From assembly GCA_947573135.1 (NCBI GenBank), contig CANPDU010000012.1, positions 17,416 through 81,415 of the forward strand: a stretch of 64,000 nt of DNA, given 5' to 3'. The notes beneath the pieces are model-generated. The model was not told the DNA's origin. It worked only from the letters and a program-made list of their open reading frames with translations, and searched no databases. The first letter of the stretch is position 1, and each line of letters opens with the position of its first letter. Shown here one piece after another: positions 26,888 to 35,240 of the stretch. The position numbers and the translations under genes are program-made. The DNA is from an uncultured Bacteroidales bacterium (lineage in GTDB: Bacteria; Bacteroidota; Bacteroidia; Bacteroidales; Muribaculaceae).

Positions 26888-28051
26888 TTATAGGTTGAAA
26901 TACCACGGATGATCTTTGGCACGCATGATGCCGTCACTTCCTTCGTATCCGTTGACCCTGACGCAGTGGAGAAAGGGCGTGGCGAGATATCTGTCTGATG
27001 TCGGATCGACGCTATTGCATTTTACTCTTCCCGAGGAATGAACATAGCGGCCGTTGCTGTCGTAGATGGCGACATGTGTGACTTTGCCGCTGCGTCCGTT
27101 ACCGAAAAAGAGCAGATCGCCGGCGGCGCAGTCTCGCCAGTTCTTAGCCTCAATCCGGCAACCTGTTGCGGCTTGTTGCGATGCGTCCCTGCGTAAAATT
27201 ATGCCGTTGGCAAGATAGCATACCTTAACCAGACCCGAACAGTCGAGGCTCTTGGTCGACGTTCCTCCCCAGAGATAAGGCTGACCCGTCATGGAATACG
27301 CCATATCGACGATTTTTGTGCCATCGAAGTCCTGAGATGCCCATTCACTGATTTCAGTTATAGCACTACTGTCAATCCATGCCTTGCGTCCGTCGGGAAG
27401 CACGATCTGCAGACATCCGTTGCCCGATTTTCCGGTCAGTTCGATGATATCTCCGTTGACGAGATCGGACACAACGTCGCGCGGACCAGAGGTCTTGTCA
27501 GATGTATAACAACGGGTCTGATAGACAGATGTGATGACGCCACGTGATGCCGAGCGCCAGCGCCGCATCTCGGCGGAAGTCTTTTTTACAGCTGATCCGA
27601 GAGACATCCATCCTATATATCCGTCTGGGCATCTGACTCTCAGCCAGTCGCCCTCGCTTTCAAGTATCTGCAAAGGCATTCCCATCAGGACCTGTGAGGC
27701 GAGTTCGGCGCTATGTGACGGTTTGCTGCGGATATTTGCCACAGATATTGTCGGGAGCGCCCATTCATCGCCACCCAACAGAACTATTCTGTCGGCGAGA
27801 TCATTCAGCCCGATTTTAGCCAGTTCATATTTAAGAGATCCAAGAGCCTCTGCTTCTGACGTCTTGCCGGTAATCGAGATTTTTCCGGTGCTGTCTTTTG
27901 AAACCGATATGTCATAGACGGCTTGCCGTCGGTCAGGCGCAAAGCGCTGACCGACGGTTGCGATAATACTTTTGACTTTGTCAGCGCGGGCTTCAGCCTC
28001 GTGCGACACAAGTATTGTGATCAGAGATAGTATGATAAATATTATTCTCAT
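26888..28051 (-). CDS. SH3-like and NlpC/P60 cell-wall peptidase
   Basis: A 387-residue secreted C40-family peptidase: signal peptide (1-22), an N-terminal domain, two SH3-like domains (about 100-155 and 165-235) and a C-terminal NlpC/P60 domain with the catalytic cysteine in SLDCSGLVKVCY (about 269-280) and histidine in VTHVAIYDSN (about 331-340). PYLWGGTSTKSLDCSG is a family signature. Close relatives cut gamma-D-glutamyl-diaminopimelate bonds in murein tripeptides and leave L-Ala-gamma-D-Glu, the substrate of the adjacent epimerase. Both enzymes are exported here. Confidence 0.92.
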   Translation of the reverse strand: MRIIFIILSLITILVSHEAEARADKVKSIIATVGQRFAPDRRQAVYDISVSKDSTGKISITGKTSEAEALGSLKYELAKIGLNDLADRIVLLGGDEWALPTISVANIRSKPSHSAELASQVLMGMPLQILESEGDWLRVRCPDGYIGWMSLGSAVKKTSAEMRRWRSASRGVITSVYQTRCYTSDKTSGPRDVVSDLVNGDIIELTGKSGNGCLQIVLPDGRKAWIDSSAITEISEWASQDFDGTKIVDMAYSMTGQPYLWGGTSTKSLDCSGLVKVCYLANGIILRRDASQQAATGCRIEAKNWRDCAAGDLLFFGNGRSGKVTHVAIYDSNGRYVHSSGRVKCNSVDPTSDRYLATPFLHCVRVNGYEGSDGIMRAKDHPWYFNL

Positions 28052-28365
28052 TCAGTATAAAGATAGCAAATCAACTTCAAAAATAATAAATAATATTTTG
28101 ACAGGCAAATGCAGGCCAGATAATGTTATTTATCGGATAATGATTTATGCAATTGTTGCAAATCTAATTGGATTTAGATACCGCGCTGCGGCTGTATGTT
28201 TACCAGCACGGCTCTAAGACCCCGTTTCCCAATATTTGAGTCATGCTTGTTCTGTTGTGTATAGCCGGTATCAGTAATTTTGGTATAATTATCTGTGATT
28301 TATATATTGCGCAGTTCATTATCTTGAATTATTTCTGCGAGCGAAATAATAGGCCAATATCACAT
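28052..28365. other. Intergenic region, possible small RNA or leader
   Basis: The 314 bases between the divergent peptidase and iron-sulfur genes hold no convincing open frame. TTTG (28279-28282) and the near-match TATATTGC (28303-28310), 20 bases apart, can drive the downstream operon from about 28315. The GC-rich part 28170-28240 (CCGCGCTGCGGC, GGCTCTAAGACCCC) differs from its AT-rich surroundings and could be a small RNA; I match it to no known family. Confidence 0.4.
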
Positions 28366-29892
28366 ATGGATAAAATCAAAAAAACAGTAAAGAAATCAAG
28401 ACCTTTCAACATTTTGAAAGCGATCCGTCGTGTACTTGCGGTGTCCTCGATCCTGATGGTTACTCTGCTTTTTCTCGATTTTACGGGACTTGCCTCCCGA
28501 TGGTTCGGATGGATGGTCAGGATACAGTTCCTGCCGGCAGTACTTGCTCTTAATGTGGGTGTTATAATTGCCCTTGTTGCTCTCACCCTGATTTTCGGGC
28601 GCATCTATTGCTCGGTAATCTGTCCTCTTGGTATCATGCAGGATATCTTCGCATGGTTCGGACTCCGGCAGAAGAAAAACCGTTATTCTTATTCTCCGGC
28701 CAAAAATATTCTGCGCTATACGTTTTTGGCTCTGATGGTTGTTGCCGTTATAGCCGGGATAAGCGTTATTGTCACACTTCTGGCGCCTTATAGTGCCTAT
28801 GGCCGCATAGTCCAGAGCATTTTGTCTCCAGTATGGCAGTGGGGCAATAACCTTTTGGCGCACTGGGCTGAGACACGCGGAAGTTATATGTTCTATTCCG
28901 TCGACATCTGGTTGCGGAGCGGTCTGACTCTCTGCGTGGCAGTCGTTACTCTTGCCGTCCTTGCTTTCCTTTCATGGCGTAACGGTCGCACATATTGCAA
29001 TACCGTATGCCCTGTAGGAACAGTGCTCGGTTTCCTTGCTCGTTTCTCATTTCTAAAACCGGTCATCGACACCTCGAAGTGTAATTCCTGTGGACTATGT
29101 GCGCGCAATTGCAAGGCTGCATGTATCGACAATAAAAATCACAAGATCGATTACTCACGTTGTGTAGCCTGTATGGACTGTATCAGCAATTGCCACCAGG
29201 GGGCCATTTCCTATGGCCGTCCCCAAAAAGTCAGCCGGCCGGAATCTGAAACTGAAAATGCTGGAGCTTCACGCCGTCAGTTCCTCTCAGTCGCTGCTGT
29301 GGCCGTTACTACTGCCGTCGCAAAGGCTCAGGAAAAGACTGTCGACGGCGGACTTGCCGTAATCGAAGACAAAGTCAGACCTCAGCGCAAGACTCGCATC
29401 GTCCCCCCGGGAGCGCAGAGCCTGAAGAATATGTCCGACCATTGCACCGCCTGTCAGTTGTGTGTGGTATCCTGCCCTAATGAAGTGCTCCGTCCTTCCG
29501 GCGACATTATGACTTTCATGCAGCCGGAATCGTCTTATGAACGCGGATATTGCCGTCCGGAGTGTACGCGTTGCTCTGATGTCTGTCCGTCGGGTGCTAT
29601 CCTGCCTATAACCGTTGCCGAAAAATCTTCGATACAGATCGGCCATGCGGTGTGGATCAAAGACAATTGCATTCCGTTGACCGACGGTGTTCCGTGCGGC
29701 AATTGCGCGCGGCATTGTCCCGTCGGTGCGATAACCATGATCCCGTCCGTGCCGGGTGATGAAAACTCGCTTAAAATCCCCATGGTCGACACCGAGCGCT
29801 GCATCGGATGTGGCGCGTGTGAGAATCTTTGTCCGGCGCGTCCGTTCTCGGCTATATATGTAGAGGGCAACCAACGTCACCGCATTGTTTAA
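28366..29892 (+). CDS. NapH-NapG-like fused membrane ferredoxin
   Basis: A 508-residue iron-sulfur protein. The first half is NapH-like: four membrane helices (about 24-40, 57-77, 118-139, 186-203), two CxxxCP motifs (82-87, 211-216) and a two-cluster ferredoxin (239-249, 266-276). A linker leads to SRRQFLSVAAVAV (302-314), a twin-arginine export motif in mid-protein, and then a NapG/DmsB-like part with four cysteine groups (360-370, 396-407, 444-451, 479-489). NapH and NapG pass quinol electrons to periplasmic reductases. The frame is open back to 28243, but 28366 is preferred because a promoter-like pair ends at 28310. Confidence 0.85.
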   Translation: MDKIKKTVKKSRPFNILKAIRRVLAVSSILMVTLLFLDFTGLASRWFGWMVRIQFLPAVLALNVGVIIALVALTLIFGRIYCSVICPLGIMQDIFAWFGLRQKKNRYSYSPAKNILRYTFLALMVVAVIAGISVIVTLLAPYSAYGRIVQSILSPVWQWGNNLLAHWAETRGSYMFYSVDIWLRSGLTLCVAVVTLAVLAFLSWRNGRTYCNTVCPVGTVLGFLARFSFLKPVIDTSKCNSCGLCARNCKAACIDNKNHKIDYSRCVACMDCISNCHQGAISYGRPQKVSRPESETENAGASRRQFLSVAAVAVTTAVAKAQEKTVDGGLAVIEDKVRPQRKTRIVPPGAQSLKNMSDHCTACQLCVVSCPNEVLRPSGDIMTFMQPESSYERGYCRPECTRCSDVCPSGAILPITVAEKSSIQIGHAVWIKDNCIPLTDGVPCGNCARHCPVGAITMIPSVPGDENSLKIPMVDTERCIGCGACENLCPARPFSAIYVEGNQRHRIV

Positions 29893-29911
29893 TCTCCTTC
29901 AATTTACTGGA

Positions 29912-31324
29912 ATGACTAAAAAAAATATAGACAGACGCGATTTTCTTAAGCGTTTGGGGCTTGGAACCGCAGTAACCGGTATCACTTTAGCCGGATGTAA
30001 GTCAGAAGCTGAGAAAGTTGTATCGGCACAGTCTTCGTTGCCGTCATCTGAAGTTTCGGCCGAAGATATGACATATAGAGTAAATCCGAAAACCGGAGAA
30101 AAAGTTTCGTTGCTCGGCTACGGTTGTATGCGCTGGCCTATGATGAAGAACCCCGAGGGCGACGGTGAGATTGTCGATCAGGATGCTGTCAACGATCTTG
30201 TAGACTACGCCATTGCTCATGGCGTCAACTACTTTGATACAGCGCCGCCTTATGTTCGCGGCCTTTCCGAAGAGGCTACCGGCATTGCCCTGAGCCGACA
30301 TCCGCGCGACAGCTATTTCCTTGCCACCAAGATGTCTAATCATCACCTCGCGCGCACTGGGCTGAAAGGCCGTGAGCTCTTTGATGCTTCGGTCGCGATG
30401 TATCGCAATTCTTTCGAGAAGCTCCGCACTGATTATTTTGATTATTACTTGCTTCATAATATTGGCGGAGAGACCGGATTGCCTTTTCTGATGCAGCGTT
30501 TCTTTGATAGCGGACTTCTTGATTTCTTACTCGAGGAGCGCGAGGCCGGACGCATTCGCAATCTCGGCTTTTCTTATCATGGTGACGTGAAGGTATTTGA
30601 TTACATGCTGTCGCTTCATGATGAGGTTCACTGGGATTTTGTACAGATTCAGCTTAATTATGTCGACTATCGCCACGCGTCGGGCATGAATTTCAATGCG
30701 GAGTATCTCTATGACGAACTGGCCAAACGCGGCATTCCTGCTGTCATTATGGAACCTCTTCTCGGGGGACGACTCGCCTCTCTGTCTGACCACCTCAATT
30801 CCCGTCTGAAACAGCGTGAACCCGAAAACAGCATTGCTTCCTGGGCATTCCGTTTTGCGGGTTCATTCCCTGGTGTGCTCACTGTTCTTAGCGGAATGAC
30901 TTATATTGAGCATCTTCAGGACAATTTGCGTACTTATGCGCCGCTGAAACCTCTGAATGATTCGGAACTTGCGTTGCTTGAGGACACTGCTGTCGAAATG
31001 ATCAGCTATCCTTCAGTTCCTTGCACCGCATGTGAATATTGTATGCCTTGTCCATACGGTATTAATATTCCGGCCATATTCTCACATTATAATAAATGTG
31101 TCAACGAGGGCAATATTCCGTCTTCATCTCAGAGTGAGGGTTATCGTGAGGCGCGGCGTGCGTTTCTTGTCGGCTATGACCGCTCGGTCCCCAAGCTCCG
31201 GCAGGCAAGCCACTGCATCGGCTGCAACCAGTGCGCGCCGCATTGTCCCCAGTCCATCAGGATTCCAGACGAGCTTCACCGCATCGACGAATATGTCGAA
31301 AAACTGAAACAGGAGACCCTCTGA
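29912..31324 (+). CDS. Tat-exported aldo/keto reductase with 4Fe-4S domain
   Basis: A 470-residue protein. RRDFLKRLGLGTAVTGITLAGC is a twin-arginine signal (starting at residue 8) that ends in a lipobox, so it is probably a Tat-exported lipoprotein. An aldo/keto reductase barrel follows (YGCMRWPMM, FDTAPPYVRGLSEEATG with the catalytic tyrosine, and the YYLLHN segment). The C-terminus has two cluster motifs, CTACEYCMPCPYGI (about 375-388) and CIGCNQCAPHCP. A periplasmic reductase fed by the preceding ferredoxin is a reasonable inference. The TTG at 29885 is a less likely start; ATG 29912 fits the signal. Confidence 0.87.
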   Translation: MTKKNIDRRDFLKRLGLGTAVTGITLAGCKSEAEKVVSAQSSLPSSEVSAEDMTYRVNPKTGEKVSLLGYGCMRWPMMKNPEGDGEIVDQDAVNDLVDYAIAHGVNYFDTAPPYVRGLSEEATGIALSRHPRDSYFLATKMSNHHLARTGLKGRELFDASVAMYRNSFEKLRTDYFDYYLLHNIGGETGLPFLMQRFFDSGLLDFLLEEREAGRIRNLGFSYHGDVKVFDYMLSLHDEVHWDFVQIQLNYVDYRHASGMNFNAEYLYDELAKRGIPAVIMEPLLGGRLASLSDHLNSRLKQREPENSIASWAFRFAGSFPGVLTVLSGMTYIEHLQDNLRTYAPLKPLNDSELALLEDTAVEMISYPSVPCTACEYCMPCPYGINIPAIFSHYNKCVNEGNIPSSSQSEGYREARRAFLVGYDRSVPKLRQASHCIGCNQCAPHCPQSIRIPDELHRIDEYVEKLKQETL

Positions 31325-31337
31325 TATACAGGTAGCT

Positions 31338-31763
31338 ATGACACTCGACGATCTGAAAGACATACTCCGGCGCGAAAAGTGCTCATGTGTGATTTCCGAC
31401 GGCCGCGGCGTGACTTTGTGTCATCAGCGCGGAGTGAAAGACCTGTTTCACATTCTGAAATCATCACCGGGACTTCTGTCCGGCGCTTTGATCGCCGATA
31501 AAATTGTAGGCAAGGGCGCGGCGGCTTTAATGATACTTGGCGGAGTTTCGGAGGTTTATGCCGAAGTTGTCAGCCGTCCGGCTCTTGATCTTTTGACAGC
31601 GGAGGGTATTGCAGTGCAATATGATGTCTGTGTGCCTGCTATAATCAACCGCGCCGGCACAGGAATTTGCCCTGTCGAGACTCTCTGCCGCGACTGTCTT
31701 ACCGCCCGCGACTGCCTCCCATTGATTGAAAATTTTATTAACCAATTAAATACAGAAAAATGA
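31338..31763 (+). CDS. DUF1893 domain protein
   Basis: A 141-residue protein of the DUF1893 family, seen in LLSGALIADKIVGKGAAALM (split here: 46-65) and the VCVPAIINRAGTGICPVE stretch. It has no signal peptide and so is probably cytosolic. Several cysteines (14, 17, 34, 101, 114, 120, 123, 129) include a C-terminal CPVETLCRDC run that could hold a metal or cluster, which is my inference. Family function is unknown, though it resembles deaminase-like folds. The gene follows the aldo/keto reductase by 13 bases and overlaps the DUF362 gene by four bases. Confidence 0.8.
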   Translation: MTLDDLKDILRREKCSCVISDGRGVTLCHQRGVKDLFHILKSSPGLLSGALIADKIVGKGAAALMILGGVSEVYAEVVSRPALDLLTAEGIAVQYDVCVPAIINRAGTGICPVETLCRDCLTARDCLPLIENFINQLNTEK

Positions 31764-32749
31764 ATAAAACACTTGTTGCCGTATTGGCTGCTGCTCTTGC
31801 TCTTACAGGCTGTGCCAAAGGCAAAAATGCTGAAAATGCTGCTATGGACAATAATTCGGAACAGAAAGCCGACACGTCGGTCGTCTATATGACACGGGAA
31901 ATCTCGCCCGAAGCCATAATCAAACTTTATAAAGCCCTCGGACGCGAGGCTAAAGGTAACGTCGCTATCAAGATCTCTACCGGCGAACCTGGCGGACATA
32001 ACTTCCTTCAGCCTGCGCTGATCACTGATTTTGTCAAACTGACAAACGGCACTATCGTAGAGTGCAACACTGCTTATCAGGGCAAACGCTTCACCACTGA
32101 GGATCATCGCCGTGCGGCTGAAGAACACGGTTTTACCGCCATTGCTCCCGTCGATATAATGGATGCCGAGGGCGAAGTTAAACTTCCGCTCGAAGGAGGC
32201 GAACATCTTGAGTACGACATCGTCGGCTCACACTATCCCGACTATGATTTCACCGTCATCCTTTCTCATTTCAAGGGCCATGCGATGGGCGGTTTCGGCG
32301 GGGCTGTCAAGAACATGTCTATCGGCATCGCTTCTTCCAACGGCAAAAGCTATATCCACTCCGGCGGAAAGATCGCCACTCCCGACAGCCTCTGGACCAA
32401 TCTGGCCGATCAGGATATTTTCCTCGAATCTATGGCTGAGGCTGCCAAAGCCGTTGCCGATCACTGCGGCGACAGCATTTTGTATATAAGCGTTGCCAAT
32501 AATCTTTCTGTCGACTGTGACTGCGATGCTTCTCCTGAAGATCCTCAGATGCATGATATCGGCATTCTCGCTTCTCTCGACCCCGTAGCCCTTGACAAGG
32601 CTTGTACGGATCTCGTCCGTAATTCAGACGATCCCGGCAAGGTTCATCTTATTGAACGCATTGATTCCCGTCATGGTATGCATACTCTTGAGCACGCCGA
32701 AAAGATCGGACTCGGTTCACAGACCTATAAACTTGTGACTCTCGACTGA
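31760..32749 (+). CDS. DUF362 domain lipoprotein
   Basis: A 329-residue exported protein. ALALTGCAKG (14-23) is a lipobox, so the mature form is anchored by a lipidated cysteine at 20. The body matches DUF362 (TAYQGKRFTTEDHRRAAEEHGF split at 98-119, HFKGHAMGGFGGAVKNMSIG in part, and DCDCDASPEDP with clustered cysteines). DUF362 proteins are often iron-sulfur proteins of unknown reaction, and this one has several cysteines that could bind a cluster. ATG overlaps the DUF1893 stop, and its own stop overlaps the receptor start, so translation is coupled. Confidence 0.85.
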   Translation: MNKTLVAVLAAALALTGCAKGKNAENAAMDNNSEQKADTSVVYMTREISPEAIIKLYKALGREAKGNVAIKISTGEPGGHNFLQPALITDFVKLTNGTIVECNTAYQGKRFTTEDHRRAAEEHGFTAIAPVDIMDAEGEVKLPLEGGEHLEYDIVGSHYPDYDFTVILSHFKGHAMGGFGGAVKNMSIGIASSNGKSYIHSGGKIATPDSLWTNLADQDIFLESMAEAAKAVADHCGDSILYISVANNLSVDCDCDASPEDPQMHDIGILASLDPVALDKACTDLVRNSDDPGKVHLIERIDSRHGMHTLEHAEKIGLGSQTYKLVTLD

Positions 32750-34608
32750 TGAATAAGTGCGCCTCCTGCATATTGCTTTGTTTGCCTGTGTCTGCTGCGG
32801 CTTTTGCTCAGACCTACGTGGATTCGACCGGTGTCCGTCATCTCGGTGAAGTCGTTGTGACCGGCACGAATGATGCATTGAGCCGCAACTTGATGCCGTA
32901 CACCGTTTCCGACATCAGCGAGAAACAGCTTGAGGCTACCGGCAGCACTCAGTTGCTAAGTGCTGTTTCGGGCCTCGTTCCAAGTCTGTTTGTCACCGAG
33001 CGTAATATATTCGGTTTTGGCGTTTCAAACGGAGGTTCGGGAGGTGTTAAAATCCGTGGAGTAGGGGGATCGCCGACCAATGCCGTTCTTATGATGGTCG
33101 ACGGGCAGCCGCAGTTCGCCGGAATTTATTCCCATAGCATAGCCGATTTCTATCAGACCGAATATGTCGACCATGTGGAGGTGCTTCGCGGACCGGCGTC
33201 GGTTCTGTATGGTTCCAATGCCATGGGCGGCGTGATTAATGTTATCACGAAAAATGCTGTTGCCGACGGTGTACGCACAACTCTTACCTCGCGCTACGGT
33301 TCTTACAACACGTGGCTGTCTTCACTCACCAATATGACCCGCTTCGGGCGTTTCTCTTCGCTCGTCTCTATCGGCTACGACCGCACGGACGGTGTTCAGA
33401 AAAATTTTGACTTCCGTCAGAGCAATGTCTATGCTAAGGTTGGCTATGATTTCAGCGATCGCTGGAAAGCCGCTGCCGATTATACGCTGTTGGAGTTTGT
33501 AGGCAATGATCCGGTCTATCCTACTTTGTCAGATCCTGAGTCGACCGATATTTATCATCAGAATGTGATCCGTGGAGAAGCTGCCGTGACAGTTACCGAT
33601 ACATATGATAATACCAACGGAACTGTCCGCGTTTACTATAACTACGGCAATCATTTTGTCGATGATCCGCGTCATTTCCACAGTCTCGATGACCGTTTCG
33701 GCGTTCTGGCATATCAGAATTTCAGATTGTGGTCAGGCTCTAATGCTACATTAGGTTTTGATTTCGACCGCTATACCGGTAAAATACCCGTTTCCGGCGG
33801 CCGCGATCACGTCGAAGGTTCGCTCACGACAATGGAGCGTAAGGATATAACCGAATATTCGCCTTATCTGACTTTGTCACAGAATTTATTGGGTGATCGG
33901 CTGATACTTAACGCCGGACTCCGTATGGCCAACAGTGACATGTTCGATTCGCAGTGGATACCTCAGGCCGGTATCGTGCTTCATCCTTTCGACGGCTGGA
34001 ACTTCAAGGCTTCCCTTGCCAAGGGTTATCGCAACCCTTCGTTCCGTGAGCTCTATCTCTACCGAATGGCTAATGATGCCCTCAAGCCTGAAAATATGAT
34101 GAATTATGAAGTTTCTGTCGGCCGGCACTTCTCACATTGGTTTGAAGCTGATATCACTGCATTTTTCAGCCAAGGATCAGACATGATCCAGACTGTCGAT
34201 ATGAAGAATGTCAATACCGGCAGTTTCATCAACAAAGGCCTCGAGTTTTCGGCACGCAGTCATCCGCTTGACTGCCTGCAGCTTTGGGCGACCTACAGCT
34301 ATCTACACTCTTCGGTCCGTAATCTTACGGCCGCACCTCGGAACATGTATTATCTCGGCATAGGCTGGGATGCGTTCAGAAATTTTCATGCCGATTTCCA
34401 GCTCAAGGGTGTCGGTGGTTTGTATGTGTCTGACGACATGCCCCGTCAGTCCTATGCCGTCGCCAATGTTAGACTGTCATATCAGCTCATTTCTATGCTT
34501 CAGCTTTTTGCTGATCTTGACAACATCACTGACACCGATTATGTCATCAACCGCGGCTATCGTATGCCCGGTTTTAATGCAATGGGTGGCTTTAAATTCA
34601 AATTTTGA
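32749..34608 (+). CDS. TonB-dependent outer membrane receptor
   Basis: A 619-residue receptor: signal peptide (1-20), a TonB box-like LGEVVVTG (about 31-38), plug domain (VKIRGVGGSPTNAVLMMVDG, VEVLRGPASVLYGSNAMGGVIN in part) and a barrel that ends in a phenylalanine (GGFKFKF). It is the sort of receptor that imports metal chelates, vitamins or small organics (BtuB/FecA size class). The substrate is not shown by sequence. It is fused in an operon to the iron-sulfur redox genes and an ECF-type S component, suggesting a small molecule that is reduced, or released by reduction, in the periplasm. Confidence 0.92.
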   Translation: MNKCASCILLCLPVSAAAFAQTYVDSTGVRHLGEVVVTGTNDALSRNLMPYTVSDISEKQLEATGSTQLLSAVSGLVPSLFVTERNIFGFGVSNGGSGGVKIRGVGGSPTNAVLMMVDGQPQFAGIYSHSIADFYQTEYVDHVEVLRGPASVLYGSNAMGGVINVITKNAVADGVRTTLTSRYGSYNTWLSSLTNMTRFGRFSSLVSIGYDRTDGVQKNFDFRQSNVYAKVGYDFSDRWKAAADYTLLEFVGNDPVYPTLSDPESTDIYHQNVIRGEAAVTVTDTYDNTNGTVRVYYNYGNHFVDDPRHFHSLDDRFGVLAYQNFRLWSGSNATLGFDFDRYTGKIPVSGGRDHVEGSLTTMERKDITEYSPYLTLSQNLLGDRLILNAGLRMANSDMFDSQWIPQAGIVLHPFDGWNFKASLAKGYRNPSFRELYLYRMANDALKPENMMNYEVSVGRHFSHWFEADITAFFSQGSDMIQTVDMKNVNTGSFINKGLEFSARSHPLDCLQLWATYSYLHSSVRNLTAAPRNMYYLGIGWDAFRNFHADFQLKGVGGLYVSDDMPRQSYAVANVRLSYQLISMLQLFADLDNITDTDYVINRGYRMPGFNAMGGFKFKF

Positions 34609-34625
34609 TCTTTAATTATTCGATT

Positions 34626-35144
34626 ATGCAGACTTCAGTTAGTTTACAATCTCTTCCGTTCAGTAGCGCAAAGACTTATTTTGCGGCTACGCTCTTCATA
34701 GTGGCCAATATTGCTGTTCCGCAACTTTTCCATCTTGTGCCTCAGGGCGGAGCGACCTGGCTCCCGATCTATTTTTTCACTCTGATAGGGGCATATAAAT
34801 TCGGATGGCGTGTCGGCCTGCTGACTGCTATGTTCTCGCCGTTGATCAACTCTCTGCTTTTTGCCATGCCGGCAGCCGCTGCGCTTCCTGCCATCACTTT
34901 GAAATCTGTCCTGCTCGCGGTGATATCCGCTTATGCAGCCGCACGTTTCAGAAAAGCCGACCTGATTTTGCTTGTTGCCGTTGTTCTTGCTTATCAGATC
35001 TTTGGCACACTTGGCGAATGGGCACTCAATGGCGACTTTATCCTTGCCTGTCAGGACTTCCGCTTAGGCATCCCCGGAATGCTTCTTCAGATTTTCGGTG
35101 CCTGGTTTATCCTTCGCTTGAAATTCGACCGTCCAGTTTTTTGA
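34626..35144 (+). CDS. ECF transporter S component-like membrane protein
   Basis: A 172-residue membrane protein with about five to six helices and the WLPIYFFTLIGAYKFGWRVGLL run typical of substrate-binding (S) components of energy-coupling factor transporters (in part, residues 42-63). S components bind vitamins or metal ions and need the EcfAT module, which does not follow in this window. The ATG at 34605 would overlap the receptor gene; 34626 gives a better N-terminus. An IS element starts seven bases after its stop, so the operon may be cut short. The substrate is unknown. Confidence 0.7.
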   Translation: MQTSVSLQSLPFSSAKTYFAATLFIVANIAVPQLFHLVPQGGATWLPIYFFTLIGAYKFGWRVGLLTAMFSPLINSLLFAMPAAAALPAITLKSVLLAVISAYAAARFRKADLILLVAVVLAYQIFGTLGEWALNGDFILACQDFRLGIPGMLLQIFGAWFILRLKFDRPVF

Positions 35145-35151
35145 TATGAAA

Positions 35152-35170
35152 TTATTACTGTCCGCTAAAC
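35152..35170 (+). repeat. Left terminal inverted repeat of the IS
   Basis: TTATTACTGTCCGCTAAAC, the exact reverse complement of the right end at 36558-36576. Confidence 0.9.
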
Positions 35171-35240
35171 GATAGATCAGTGAGTCCAACTTTTTGAAAA
35201 GCAGAAGTTGGGCTTACTTTTGATGTATGACAAGCCCCTT

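Noticed and set aside
30044..30457. Minus-strand open frame inside the aldo/keto reductase gene
   Set aside because: It is a shadow of a strong coding region and has no promoter or domain.
28366..31324. Nitrate reductase (nap) operon
   Set aside because: No catalytic napA or napB is present; only the ferredoxin halves resemble NapH and NapG.
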